10,448 nucleotides of DNA from Bacteroidota bacterium (GCA_023419095.1 JAEZYN010000060.1:1-10448), one strand, 5' to 3'; positions 1 to 8,160 are shown, numbered from the stretch's first letter. A program made the numbers and translations. The notes: a model not told the origin generated them from the sequence alone.

Positions 1-2954
1 AGCGGGCAAACAGAGATACTGCAACTAAAACTAAAGAAATTCAGGAGGTAGTACTGATCGGGGGGATCAAGCTGGATCCGGCTCAGAAAGTGGGCGCATA
101 TAACGTAGTTGGAAAAGCAAATTTCGAATCTACTCCATTTTCAACTATTGACGAAGTTCTAAATGGTCGCGTAGCCGGACTTAATTTTTCCTCAGCCAGT
201 GGTGATCCCGGATCTTCTAATATGATGCTGGTAAGGGGCGTAAGTTCACTTATTGGGACGCCAAACCCCTTGTATGTTATTGATGGTATCATCATCGGTA
301 AAGGAGCGGATAATGCTCAGATGATGGAATCGTGGAATCCACTTGCAATTATTGATCCGAACTCTATCGAGTCGGTTTCAGTACTGAAAGATGCATCCGC
401 TACAGCCCTTTATGGCTCTCGTGGTGCGAATGGTGTAATCATTGTTAAGACCAAAAAGGGGAAATACAATCAGAAAACAAGATTTGAGTTTTCTACCGAA
501 ACCGGTGTTCAGGGTCGTGCGTATGATAAGCTGGAGCTGATGAATGGTGATGAGTATATTAAGTATGGTGGAATATTGATGTGGAACTCCCAGAATGGAA
601 ATGGTTTGCCTGTAGGGCAGACTTTCACAACATTAGAAGAAGCTACCCAATATTATCTTGATAATTATATTCCAAACGACGAACCTATTAAGTTTAACAG
701 AAATTATACCGATTGGACAAAAAATATTAATCGTAGTTCTTCAATGGTAAGCACCTATAATTTTGGTGCATCGGGCGGTGGTGAAAATACTTCATATCGG
801 CTAGGCGGATCTTATTACGATAATGATCCTTTGGTAAAATCTGCAAGTTTCGATCGTCTAAGCGTCAATATGGCAGTAGACCACAAAGCTTCTGAAAAGC
901 TTAAATTTGGCGTTAATGCCAGCTATTCCAATGTAAAGCGAGGCACCTATATGGGAGGTCGGGCATCAGCAAATCCGGTTACCAATTCTATAATGTTATC
1001 ACCTCTGCGGTCAATTTTTAATCAAGATGGCACTTTCAATCAGGATGCATGGCAAAATGCCAGTTCAAGTGATCCGGGCTATACTCCAGGCGGCGAGACG
1101 GACATGACGCAGTTTTTTAATCCGATGTCTATCCTTGCAAACACTTATCAGAAATCTACAATCAACACTTTCTTGGCCTCGGCAAGTATGGATTACGAGT
1201 TTGCAAAGAATTTTTACTTTAATTCTTTATTCGGCACACAATCTCAAATGATGCGTGAATTACAGGTTATCGACAAAGGTCACCCTATTTACACAGCGCA
1301 ACTGGAATCTGATATATATGGTTTCATGCAGGATGCACGCACCAATATTTTTGATTGGAACTGGTCAAACACCCTCAGTTTCCGAAAAATATTTAACGGA
1401 AGACATAATTTGGAAACCTTTGCAGGCATGGAATATCAGGATCATACTTACAATGTTCTTAATGCTCTTTCATTCTATATGACAGATCCAAGACCGTATT
1501 TCAGGTTTGCCAAAGAGGGGACTATTCGTGCGGATGGAGATGATTACAGATGGACTCAGATTGCCTATTTCGGACGAATTAACTATACATTAGATAGTAA
1601 GTATACACTTACGGGTCAGTTACGTCGTGACGGTAACTCTACGTTAGGACTGCAAAAGTGGGGTAACTTCTGGTCTGCAGGAGGATCGTGGAATGTTTTT
1701 AATGAAGGATTTCTGCCGCAAACTTTCTCCTCGTTTACATTAAGAGCGAGTTACGGAGTACTTGGCAATATTCCTTATGCAGACCAGTGGGGCTTCCAAT
1801 ATAACGCGGATCCGTTGGCAGGATATGGTTCAGATTACAGTTGGGGAGATCAGTTGGGATATGGCTCAATAATACAACCGGGCAACGGCGCCTTGGTTTG
1901 GGAGGAAGCAAAGCACCTTGATATTGGTGCTGATTTTGGGGTCTTTAATGACAGACTTAAATTCACAGTAGATTATTATAATAAAATTACTGACAAAGCG
2001 ATAGATGAAAGCTTTCCGGCAACAGAGACCGGAGGACCTACATATTTCTACGGAAATATCGGCACTATTTCCAATAAAGGATTTGAATTAGTAATTGATG
2101 CTACCCCAGTTCAAACAGAAAATTTCAGATGGTCTATTAATGCGAATGGTGCATATTCCAGAACGATGCTGGATAAATATAATTTGCCGCTTAAACAGTT
2201 CACTTCCGACGATCCAGGTGCAGCTGATAACGCATTTGCCGCCTTGGCTCCAGGTCATCTTTTTGGTGAATATTATACAAGAATTTGGGCCGGTATTGCT
2301 CAGCAAGACGATTCTACTAAAGGAATAAGAGCGGGTGATGCATTGTTTTATACAGATGAGACAAGAACTGATGTTACAAATAAAAGATTAGATGCAAAAG
2401 AAGTTTGGATGGGCAAAAGTGCTTTTCCAACCTATAATGTAGCATTAACAAATGAATTTAAATACAAAAACTTTTCATTAAGCTTCCTGATTTCAGGCCA
2501 GTTCGATTATTTGGTGCACAACGCAGTACACTCATACACAATTCATGACGGTAGATTCCCAACACGTAACCAAGTTAATGACGCATTGTATGACAGTTGG
2601 ACTGATGCACCAGGAGCTGAAAATTTCAATGCTTCAAACCCCCGCGCAATGATTGGTGATGTCAATACTTGGAGGCTGGAATCTTCGCGTTTCGTAAATA
2701 AGGGTGATCACCTTAGACTTAAGGAAATGCGCTTGGCATATACATTTGGAGAATTGTTTAAAAACAGTACAGGTCTGAATAATCTTACGATCTATCTAAG
2801 GGGAACAAACTTGTTCACTTATACATTCGATAAAGATTTAGATTATGATCCTGAATCGAACTCCAACTCATGGTCTTGGGCTGGCAAAGGTCGGTATTGG
2901 TATGCCTCACCTGTTTTAAAAAGTATGTCGATGGGCATTCAGATCGGATTTTAA
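1..2954 (+). CDS. SusC/RagA family TonB-linked outer-membrane transporter (5' end cut by window)
   Basis: This is the barrel component of a SusCD importer: it sits in the outer membrane and moves a bound nutrient into the periplasm using TonB energy. The frame is open from base 3 to the TAA at 2952-2954, giving 983 visible residues. The first visible stretch holds a TonB-box-like EVVLIG (visible residues 15-20). The plug follows, with GRVAGL, LYVIDG (90-95) and the RagA signature around VLKDASATALYGSRGANG (127-144). The remainder reads as aromatic-rich barrel strands and ends in a terminal Phe (GIQIGF), as expected for BAM-assembled barrels. Family members usually exceed 1000 residues, so the signal peptide and the N-terminal carboxypeptidase-regulatory-like domain lie outside the window. 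The GTG at 90 is an internal Val codon, since homologous sequence continues upstream of it. The promoter is not visible. Seen: signatures and open frame. Inferred: substrate unknown, because no degradative enzyme is nearby. Confidence 0.95.
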   Translation, partial: RANRDTATKTKEIQEVVLIGGIKLDPAQKVGAYNVVGKANFESTPFSTIDEVLNGRVAGLNFSSASGDPGSSNMMLVRGVSSLIGTPNPLYVIDGIIIGKGADNAQMMESWNPLAIIDPNSIESVSVLKDASATALYGSRGANGVIIVKTKKGKYNQKTRFEFSTETGVQGRAYDKLELMNGDEYIKYGGILMWNSQNGNGLPVGQTFTTLEEATQYYLDNYIPNDEPIKFNRNYTDWTKNINRSSSMVSTYNFGASGGGENTSYRLGGSYYDNDPLVKSASFDRLSVNMAVDHKASEKLKFGVNASYSNVKRGTYMGGRASANPVTNSIMLSPLRSIFNQDGTFNQDAWQNASSSDPGYTPGGETDMTQFFNPMSILANTYQKSTINTFLASASMDYEFAKNFYFNSLFGTQSQMMRELQVIDKGHPIYTAQLESDIYGFMQDARTNIFDWNWSNTLSFRKIFNGRHNLETFAGMEYQDHTYNVLNALSFYMTDPRPYFRFAKEGTIRADGDDYRWTQIAYFGRINYTLDSKYTLTGQLRRDGNSTLGLQKWGNFWSAGGSWNVFNEGFLPQTFSSFTLRASYGVLGNIPYADQWGFQYNADPLAGYGSDYSWGDQLGYGSIIQPGNGALVWEEAKHLDIGADFGVFNDRLKFTVDYYNKITDKAIDESFPATETGGPTYFYGNIGTISNKGFELVIDATPVQTENFRWSINANGAYSRTMLDKYNLPLKQFTSDDPGAADNAFAALAPGHLFGEYYTRIWAGIAQQDDSTKGIRAGDALFYTDETRTDVTNKRLDAKEVWMGKSAFPTYNVALTNEFKYKNFSLSFLISGQFDYLVHNAVHSYTIHDGRFPTRNQVNDALYDSWTDAPGAENFNASNPRAMIGDVNTWRLESSRFVNKGDHLRLKEMRLAYTFGELFKNSTGLNNLTIYLRGTNLFTYTFDKDLDYDPESNSNSWSWAGKGRYWYASPVLKSMSMGIQIGF

Positions 2955-2975
2955 TTATTAAAAATCAATAAAAAA

Positions 2976-4451
2976 ATGAAAAAATATATAATTGTAATTG
3001 CTTCATTCTTCTTTTTTCAGGCAAGCAACTCATGCAGTGACCGGGATCTGTTCCTTACGTCCCCCAGTTCAGATGATATAGAAGATGTAAATACAGAAGC
3101 AAAACTTCAACAGTTTCTTAATAGTTCGTATTTTGCACTTGGATCTGTCAATGCTTATGGTACTGCAATTCCAGCTCTTTCGGACATCCTTTCAGACAAT
3201 GTTTTTGTGACTAATTCCAACAACATTTATTCACTGACTAAGAACGCAGATTACACGGCGACTGACAATGATTTTAGTTTCTATGGTACAATGTATGACG
3301 CTATTATGAATTGCAATATTGTTATAAATAATACTACTGTTCCAAATAGTGCAAATGTGGCACGCATTAAAGCTGAGGCTAGAATTGCTCGTGCCTTTGC
3401 CTATTTCACATTGGTAAATTATTTTTCACCTTCCCCAACCTCAGGTGTAAATCAGGATTTTGGTGTGCCGATTGTCCTCGGAAATTATGATGTTTCCATT
3501 CAGCCCGCTCGCGCATCTGTTGGCGAAGTATATAACCAAATTATTTCAGATTTGCAGGCTAGTTTGCAAGATGCAGCAAGTGTAGGTGGATCTCAGCCAC
3601 TTACCAAAAAAGTGACTTTTACTAAAACCGCTGCAGAATTACTCTTAGCTAAAGTATATCTTACTCGTCGTGCCGCAGGAGATGCGCAATTGGCACTTCA
3701 ATATTCATCAGAAATTGTCAACAATTCCAGCTCAGAATTCGCGCCAATTGCATCATCTTCTTATGTTGCCTATTTTAGTGGAATAGATGATGAATTTGCG
3801 GAAGGCCATTCGGAAACGATCTGGGAGTTAGATTTAAATATGAATACCAATAATGCGACCGGAATAGGTGCAAACCTATCGCTTCCAGGCCTATATAGCC
3901 GTACAGACAGCCGTCGTGCACTTTTGGTAACACGCAGTTTTTATAATTCCTTTCCCGTTACGGATGTCCGCCGTGGTAACGGTACAGCAACATCACTCCT
4001 GACCACTGTATCTGCACCGCCTGCTGACACGCCTCCGGGAGCATGGACAAATAAATATCCCCGTCTTACGTCAAATGGAAATTATGTACGCAACATAAAA
4101 ATTTTACGCTTCGCAGACGCACAATTGAGTAGAATTGAAGCACTTCATTTAACAGGTCAAAATGCCACTGCGTTAGCCGAACTCAATAATTTTGCCTTGT
4201 CAAGAGGAGGTTCTACCTATACAGGAACAGACATGCTTAATGACATTTTAACAGAACGAGCCAAGGAATTTTATGGCGAGGGCAAAAGGTTCTTGGATCT
4301 TAAGCGTTATAATCTTCCTTTAGTCCGTGGAACAAACTGTACCACAAACTGCACAATACCTGCAAATGATAAGAGGTTCGTTTTCCCGATTGACCAAGAG
4401 GTCCTGAATTTTAATTCCAATCTAAAGCAGTATCCAGGATACGAATTATAA
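2976..4451 (+). CDS. SusD/RagB family nutrient-binding outer-membrane lipoprotein
   Basis: This 491-residue protein is the substrate-binding lid that sits on the SusC barrel encoded 21 bases upstream, and the two are surely cotranscribed. The N terminus is a short lysine-led hydrophobic signal ending in Cys20 (SNSC), the likely lipidation site. The following Ser-Asp-Arg-Asp resembles the acidic lipoprotein export signal of Bacteroidota surface lipoproteins. The TPR-type core includes RIARAFAYFTLVNYF (136-150) and FGVPIVL (162-168). The C-terminal SusD half carries LRFADAQLSRIEAL (377-390) and the family hallmark LTERAKEFYGEGKRFLDLKR (425-444). Length is normal for SusD. The ATG follows an A-rich leader without a Shine-Dalgarno sequence, as is usual in this phylum. 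The -3 position of the lipobox is Ser rather than the common Leu, a mild deviation. A Cys pair (CTTNC, 455-459) lies near the C terminus. The ligand cannot be read from sequence. Confidence 0.95.
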   Translation: MKKYIIVIASFFFFQASNSCSDRDLFLTSPSSDDIEDVNTEAKLQQFLNSSYFALGSVNAYGTAIPALSDILSDNVFVTNSNNIYSLTKNADYTATDNDFSFYGTMYDAIMNCNIVINNTTVPNSANVARIKAEARIARAFAYFTLVNYFSPSPTSGVNQDFGVPIVLGNYDVSIQPARASVGEVYNQIISDLQASLQDAASVGGSQPLTKKVTFTKTAAELLLAKVYLTRRAAGDAQLALQYSSEIVNNSSSEFAPIASSSYVAYFSGIDDEFAEGHSETIWELDLNMNTNNATGIGANLSLPGLYSRTDSRRALLVTRSFYNSFPVTDVRRGNGTATSLLTTVSAPPADTPPGAWTNKYPRLTSNGNYVRNIKILRFADAQLSRIEALHLTGQNATALAELNNFALSRGGSTYTGTDMLNDILTERAKEFYGEGKRFLDLKRYNLPLVRGTNCTTNCTIPANDKRFVFPIDQEVLNFNSNLKQYPGYEL

Positions 4452-4462
4452 TTCTATATTAG

Positions 4463-4490
4463 AAACCCCGCCCTTTCGGCGGGGTTTTTA
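4463..4490 (+). terminator. Intrinsic terminator closing the susCD-like unit
   Basis: A 7-bp perfect GC stem (CCCCGCC at 4466-4472 pairing with GGCGGGG at 4478-4484) has a 5-base loop CTTTC. Three further A-T pairs extend it outward, and a run of five T residues at 4485-4489 follows. It begins 11 bases past the susD-like stop codon. The stem, loop and U-tract are textbook for Rho-independent termination on the + strand, and this separates the importer genes from the downstream block. Confidence 0.93.
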
Positions 4491-4505
4491 TTTGCCCATA
4501 TTTCT

Positions 4506-4513
4506 TACATTTG
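4506..4513 (+). promoter_or_regulatory. Bacteroidota -7 promoter element (TAnnTTTG) for the putative porin gene
   Basis: TACATTTG is an exact match to the TAnnTTTG -7 consensus of Bacteroidota housekeeping promoters. It lies 17 bases before the porin ATG, which predicts a very short 5' leader of roughly ten bases. No clear TTG -33 box lies at the usual spacing, because that region is taken up by the 3' arm and T-tract of the preceding terminator. The location just past a terminator and just before a gene supports it. The transcription start itself is inferred. Confidence 0.65.
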
Positions 4514-4530
4514 TCTCACAAAAATAAATA

Positions 4531-6459
4531 ATGAGGATTCTCCTTCTCTGTATATTCTTTTTATCACTGTCTCTTAGCGCCCAGGTGCTCAATAAAACCG
4601 ATTCTAACCGTGTAAGACCTAAAGACACGTTGGTTATCGATTCGGGACGCAAAGATTCGCTGCAGATTTTTAAACCCACTATTTACGATTATACTTTCCG
4701 GACACAGTTCAGCGAAAAGAAGATTTTCGATACCGCATTTACGCCTGAAAAAACCTTTGTTTTTACGCAGTACAACAACCGTGATAATTTTGGACGTATT
4801 CAGTTTGCAAACATCGGCTCGGGTTTTCAGCCTTTGATTTTTGAGGTGAATACGGAACAGAATCTGTCGCTTTTGCCCACGAATAAGGCTTTCATAATTC
4901 AGGGAATTAAGGATATCAGATATTATGACGTGAAGACGCCTACCACCGCATTCATCTATCACAATTCGGTCAGCAGCGGCGCCGCACTGCAGACGACCTA
5001 CACGCAGAATATCGGCAAAAATTTCAATTTTGCCCTTGAATACATGGGTTTACGTTCGCTCGGGTTGTACCAAAACAATCTGGCGGCCAATAACAATGTG
5101 GTTTTTTCCGGCCATTATGTTTCAGAAAACAGTAAATACGAAGCATTTGCGCACTTTATACATCAGAATGTAAATAACCAGGAGAATGGAGGTGTTGCCG
5201 ATATCAGCCTGTTTTTAGGAGATAATTCCAATTTCGACAACCGTATCAACTTACCTGTAAACCTTTCGGGTACAGATTCGCGCTTTTCTTATCGCCGTTA
5301 CTATTTCAGCCACGAATTCAGGCCCTTCGCTTCGGAAAAATTTCCGTTCAAGATTCGGCATACGCTGTATCATCAGGGCAATAAATACTATTTTATCCAG
5401 GCTGCACCGCAGGATTTTTATTTTAATGACGTTTCGGAACTCATTGACTATCCGCTTTCTTCGAAAAAGTATTCGAAAAACCTGAGTAACACCGTAAGTA
5501 TTATTTTCGATAAAGAAAATATCAAACTCGATGCGGGCATCCGCCATCAAAATATCAAACTCGGCATCGGAGAAGCGCTTCCGGCCTCGCTGGACATTCC
5601 GCAGGAACTTTCAGAAAACCGGTTAGGCGCCGTGGGTAACCTCCAAATCAATCTGTGGGACAAAGTTGCACTTACTTCAAACCTTGAGATTTCTACCGGA
5701 ACAGAATTTGGCAGTTATCTCCGCTCACAAAACCTGTTGAAATTCGAACCTGTCGCGGGCTATTTTGTAGATGCCAAAGTGAATTTCCAAACCGCTGCGC
5801 CAACTTTTAATCTGTTGATGAACCCTTCTGTTTATCGCAGATTTAATTATTTTCTTGAAAACCCGGACAATGAAACCATGACCGAAATCGGCGGTTCTGT
5901 TAACCTGAAATGGTTTAATAGTTCGGTATTTGCCAACTATTTCATGATCAACAATTACACGTATCTGGATGCTGCAGCACAACCTCAGCAAAGTAATTCT
6001 GCCCTGAATATTTCCCAAATCGGCGGCGAGGCGACCTTTACTTACGGCAAATTTCACCTGAATCCGCGTGTGCATTTCCAGACGGCGCTCAGCAATCAGG
6101 ATTTGTTGCCGATGCCGAATTTTATCGGTCGCGCAAATCTCTACTGGCAGTCAAAAGCGTTCAAAGATGCCGCAGAAATTCAAACCGGCCTGAAGGTTTA
6201 TTACTTCAGCAAATTTGCGTCCCGTGAGTATTCACCGGTGCTGAACGAGTTCATTCTGCCCGGTAGCACATCGTATTCTATCGGTGGCCAGCCGATTGTG
6301 GATGTTTATTTTAATTTAAAAGTTAAAAGAATGTTCTTTTTCGTAGAAGCCCAGCATCTGAACACCACTGTTCAGAAAAACCGGTCATTTGCGGCACCTT
6401 ATTATCCGGTTTCAGATTTCAGGCTGAATCTTGGAATTGTATGGTATCTTTTTAGTTAA
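4531..6459 (+). CDS. Putative outer-membrane porin (Porin_10-like beta-barrel)
   Basis: This 642-residue protein is a predicted outer-membrane beta-barrel of the Bacteroidota 'putative porin' type. Its molecular role is not established. A signal peptide (residues 1-17, hydrophobic, cleavage after LSA before Gln18) targets it to the periplasm; Cys7 is too early to be a lipidation site. A Thr/Asp/Lys-rich spacer follows, then motifs I associate with this family: YYDVKTPTT (131-139) and YMGLRSLGLY (171-180). The rest alternates aromatic and polar residues, as in amphipathic strands, and ends with the strand-like RLNLGIVWYLFS. There is no TonB box, plug or SusC signature, so it is not a TonB-dependent receptor. 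The ATG start is chosen because it gives the signal peptide and follows a promoter element. It starts its own transcription unit after a terminator, and bshC follows after 77 bases with no clear terminator between. Family assignment is from memory of conserved motifs, so the precise family name is less certain than the barrel call. Confidence 0.85.
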   Translation: MRILLLCIFFLSLSLSAQVLNKTDSNRVRPKDTLVIDSGRKDSLQIFKPTIYDYTFRTQFSEKKIFDTAFTPEKTFVFTQYNNRDNFGRIQFANIGSGFQPLIFEVNTEQNLSLLPTNKAFIIQGIKDIRYYDVKTPTTAFIYHNSVSSGAALQTTYTQNIGKNFNFALEYMGLRSLGLYQNNLAANNNVVFSGHYVSENSKYEAFAHFIHQNVNNQENGGVADISLFLGDNSNFDNRINLPVNLSGTDSRFSYRRYYFSHEFRPFASEKFPFKIRHTLYHQGNKYYFIQAAPQDFYFNDVSELIDYPLSSKKYSKNLSNTVSIIFDKENIKLDAGIRHQNIKLGIGEALPASLDIPQELSENRLGAVGNLQINLWDKVALTSNLEISTGTEFGSYLRSQNLLKFEPVAGYFVDAKVNFQTAAPTFNLLMNPSVYRRFNYFLENPDNETMTEIGGSVNLKWFNSSVFANYFMINNYTYLDAAAQPQQSNSALNISQIGGEATFTYGKFHLNPRVHFQTALSNQDLLPMPNFIGRANLYWQSKAFKDAAEIQTGLKVYYFSKFASREYSPVLNEFILPGSTSYSIGGQPIVDVYFNLKVKRMFFFVEAQHLNTTVQKNRSFAAPYYPVSDFRLNLGIVWYLFS

Positions 6460-6494
6460 AATCAAATTGCTTTATAAAACCTCTTTACGGGGCA

Positions 6495-6508
6495 GTTTAA
6501 ATTTAAAC
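6495..6508. repeat. Perfect 14-bp AT-rich palindrome upstream of bshC
   Basis: GTTTAAATTTAAAC is its own reverse complement and lies in the 77-base gap between the porin gene and bshC, 28 bases before the bshC start codon. It could be an operator for a dimeric regulator. It could equally be chance in an A/T-rich spacer. No second copy was noticed elsewhere in the window, and no regulator gene is nearby. Confidence 0.4.
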
Positions 6509-6536
6509 AAAAGCATTAAGAAATAAATTTTAGACA

Positions 6537-8123
6537 TTGAAAAATCTCACCTCCATACCGTTTCAAAATATTGAAAGCATTCCCGCTTTGATTAAAGATT
6601 TTCTAGATCAAAAAATAGATGGATATGAGGACGAAATTTTTAGTTTAAAAAACTTTACGAAGAAATTTGACGCTAAACAGCAGATGTTTTCTGCCGCCCA
6701 AAGAGAAATTTTACACAAAACGCTGGAAACGCAGCACGCAAACTTTGAATTAACTGCCACGCAGCAGCAAAACCTTGAAAAACTAAGGCAAAATAATACG
6801 TTCACGGTTACGACTGGTCATCAGCTCAATCTCTTTACAGGTCCGGTTTTCTTTATTTACAAAATTCTGCAGACGATAAAGACTGCACGTTTTCTAAACC
6901 AAAAATTTCCGGAGCAATACACGGTGCCCATATTTTGGCTGGCATCTGAAGATCATGATTTTGAGGAGATCAACCATTTCCGGACGCTTACGAATTATTA
7001 TGAAACTCGGGCAAATTCCGGCGGTGCTGTGGGAGAAATTCAGATTGAAGATGATCATTTCATTAACGGATTTGAACAGGAATTTAAAGATTCGGTTTTC
7101 GGTACTGAACTCATTTTGCTGATGCGGCGTGCCTACAAAAAAGGTCATACATTCGCGCAGGCAATGCGGATTTTAGTTCAGGAACTATTTGCAGAATATG
7201 GCTTGTTGCTTATCGACGGAAATGATGTTCAGCTAAAAGCGCAAATGAAGCGTGTCTTTACTGCGGAGATTTTAAACAGAGATCTTTTTGAGTCGACCAA
7301 AAATGCCGTGCAGGATCTCGCTTCGCATTACGGCAAAGTGCAGGTGAATCCGCGGGAGATCAATCTGTTTTATTTAAGTAGGACCCGAAACCGTGTGGAA
7401 GCCGATGGTGATGTTTTTCAAATTGTGGATTCTGACATAAAATTTACTGAAGAGGAAGTTTTAAACGAAATCGAAAATCATCCGGAAAAATTCAGCCCTA
7501 ATGCACTGTTGCGGCCGGCTTTTCAGGAAACCGTGCTTCCGAATGTCGCCTACATAGGTGGGAATGCCGAAATAATGTATTGGGTGGAATTGAAAGCATA
7601 TTTTGAAAAAATTAATCTTCCTTTCCCGATTCTCATTCCGCGGAATTCGGTGCTTATGGTGCAGGAAAAAACCCTTGGCAAAATCAGAAAACTGGGCCTG
7701 GAAATAAGTGACTTCTATAAAAATTTCGCCAACGTGACCAGAGAACTTCTTCTGGATGACCATGAGATCCTTAAATATCTGGATGACAGCGAAGAACAGC
7801 TTAAATCGCATTTTGATAAGCTGGCCGCACAATCTGCGCTTACCGACAAAAGTTTCGGCAATTTAGTGGATGCCGAACGGACGCGTCAGTTGAAATCTTT
7901 CCGGCGCATGCGCAAACGGCTGCTGCGCGCTGAAAAAATAAAGCAAAACGAAAAGCTTCAGCAACTGAATGATTTGTTCCTCGCAGTGCATCCCGGAGGC
8001 GTGTGGCAGGAACGTGTCCTGAACTTTTCGGTGTTTTTTGCAGACCATGGGAAGGAGTGGCTTCAAACTTGTTATGACGGCATCAACGTGGAAAAACCGG
8101 AGCTTTCCGTCATCTCCATTTAA
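6537..8123 (+). CDS. bshC: Bacillithiol biosynthesis cysteine-adding enzyme BshC
   Basis: BshC performs the last step of bacillithiol synthesis in the cytoplasm, attaching cysteine to glucosaminyl-malate. Bacillithiol is the low-molecular-weight thiol of Firmicutes and many Bacteroidota. The 528-residue length fits the family. Recognisable blocks are TTGHQLNLFTGPVFFIYK (92-109), PIFWLASEDHDFEEINHF (131-148), LLRPAFQETVLPN (324-336) followed by AYIGGNAEIMYWVELK (338-353), and an Arg/Lys-rich helical, probably coiled-coil, segment near residues 453-485, also typical of BshC. The start codon is TTG: an in-frame TAG at 6531-6533 lies only one codon upstream, and the first in-frame ATG would be residue 50, removing the conserved N-terminal helix region. 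There is no Shine-Dalgarno sequence. It sits 77 bases after the porin gene and 37 before the LysM protein gene. bshA and bshB are not in the window. The function is known for the family and inferred here. Confidence 0.95.
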   Translation: MKNLTSIPFQNIESIPALIKDFLDQKIDGYEDEIFSLKNFTKKFDAKQQMFSAAQREILHKTLETQHANFELTATQQQNLEKLRQNNTFTVTTGHQLNLFTGPVFFIYKILQTIKTARFLNQKFPEQYTVPIFWLASEDHDFEEINHFRTLTNYYETRANSGGAVGEIQIEDDHFINGFEQEFKDSVFGTELILLMRRAYKKGHTFAQAMRILVQELFAEYGLLLIDGNDVQLKAQMKRVFTAEILNRDLFESTKNAVQDLASHYGKVQVNPREINLFYLSRTRNRVEADGDVFQIVDSDIKFTEEEVLNEIENHPEKFSPNALLRPAFQETVLPNVAYIGGNAEIMYWVELKAYFEKINLPFPILIPRNSVLMVQEKTLGKIRKLGLEISDFYKNFANVTRELLLDDHEILKYLDDSEEQLKSHFDKLAAQSALTDKSFGNLVDAERTRQLKSFRRMRKRLLRAEKIKQNEKLQQLNDLFLAVHPGGVWQERVLNFSVFFADHGKEWLQTCYDGINVEKPELSVISI

Positions 8124-8134
8124 TTTTAATGCAT

Positions 8135-8142
8135 TATTTTTG
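8135..8142 (+). promoter_or_regulatory. Bacteroidota -7 promoter element (TAnnTTTG) for the LysM protein gene
   Basis: TATTTTTG matches the TAnnTTTG consensus exactly. It falls in the 37-base gap after bshC, 18 bases before the ATG of the LysM protein, almost the same spacing as the element before the porin gene. A good TTG -33 box is not visible at 17-23 bases upstream, where the sequence is the end of bshC. The gene may therefore have its own start site as well as read-through from bshC. Confidence 0.6.
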
Positions 8143-8160
8143 TACTTATTATCCCAAGAA

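Noticed and set aside
43..48. AGGAGG, a perfect-looking Shine-Dalgarno sequence
   Set aside because: It encodes part of the conserved TonB-box region of SusC, and no start codon follows at proper spacing. This phylum rarely uses Shine-Dalgarno initiation.
90..92. GTG as the start of the SusC-like gene
   Set aside because: The same frame is open to the window edge and encodes a TonB-box-like segment upstream, so this GTG is an internal valine codon of a truncated gene.
1255..1482. 75-residue plus-strand open frame inside the SusC-like gene
   Set aside because: It is a different frame within the barrel-coding sequence, with no initiation context and no family resemblance.
1..4451. Possible base-composition difference between the susCD-like genes and the downstream block, suggesting transfer
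   Set aside because: A few lines counted by hand varied as much within each block as between them, and arginine codon use looked mixed in both. There is no reliable shift and no mobile-element remnant.
4564..4962. 132-residue open frame on the minus strand
   Set aside because: It lies antisense to the porin signal and N-terminal region, has no recognisable domain, and is a shadow of the real gene. The same applies to the longer minus-strand frames at 7461-7832, 7863-8204 and 8901-9275.
6479..6492. Possible small hairpin CCTC/GGGG with loop TTTAC between the porin gene and bshC
   Set aside because: The stem is only four pairs including a G-U, and the bases after it (CAGTTT) lack a proper T-run, so a terminator call is not supported.
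8038..8160. Earlier in-frame ATG extending the LysM protein by 41 residues
   Set aside because: It overlaps the end of bshC by 86 bases, would hide a clear signal peptide in the interior, and lies upstream of the TAnnTTTG element.
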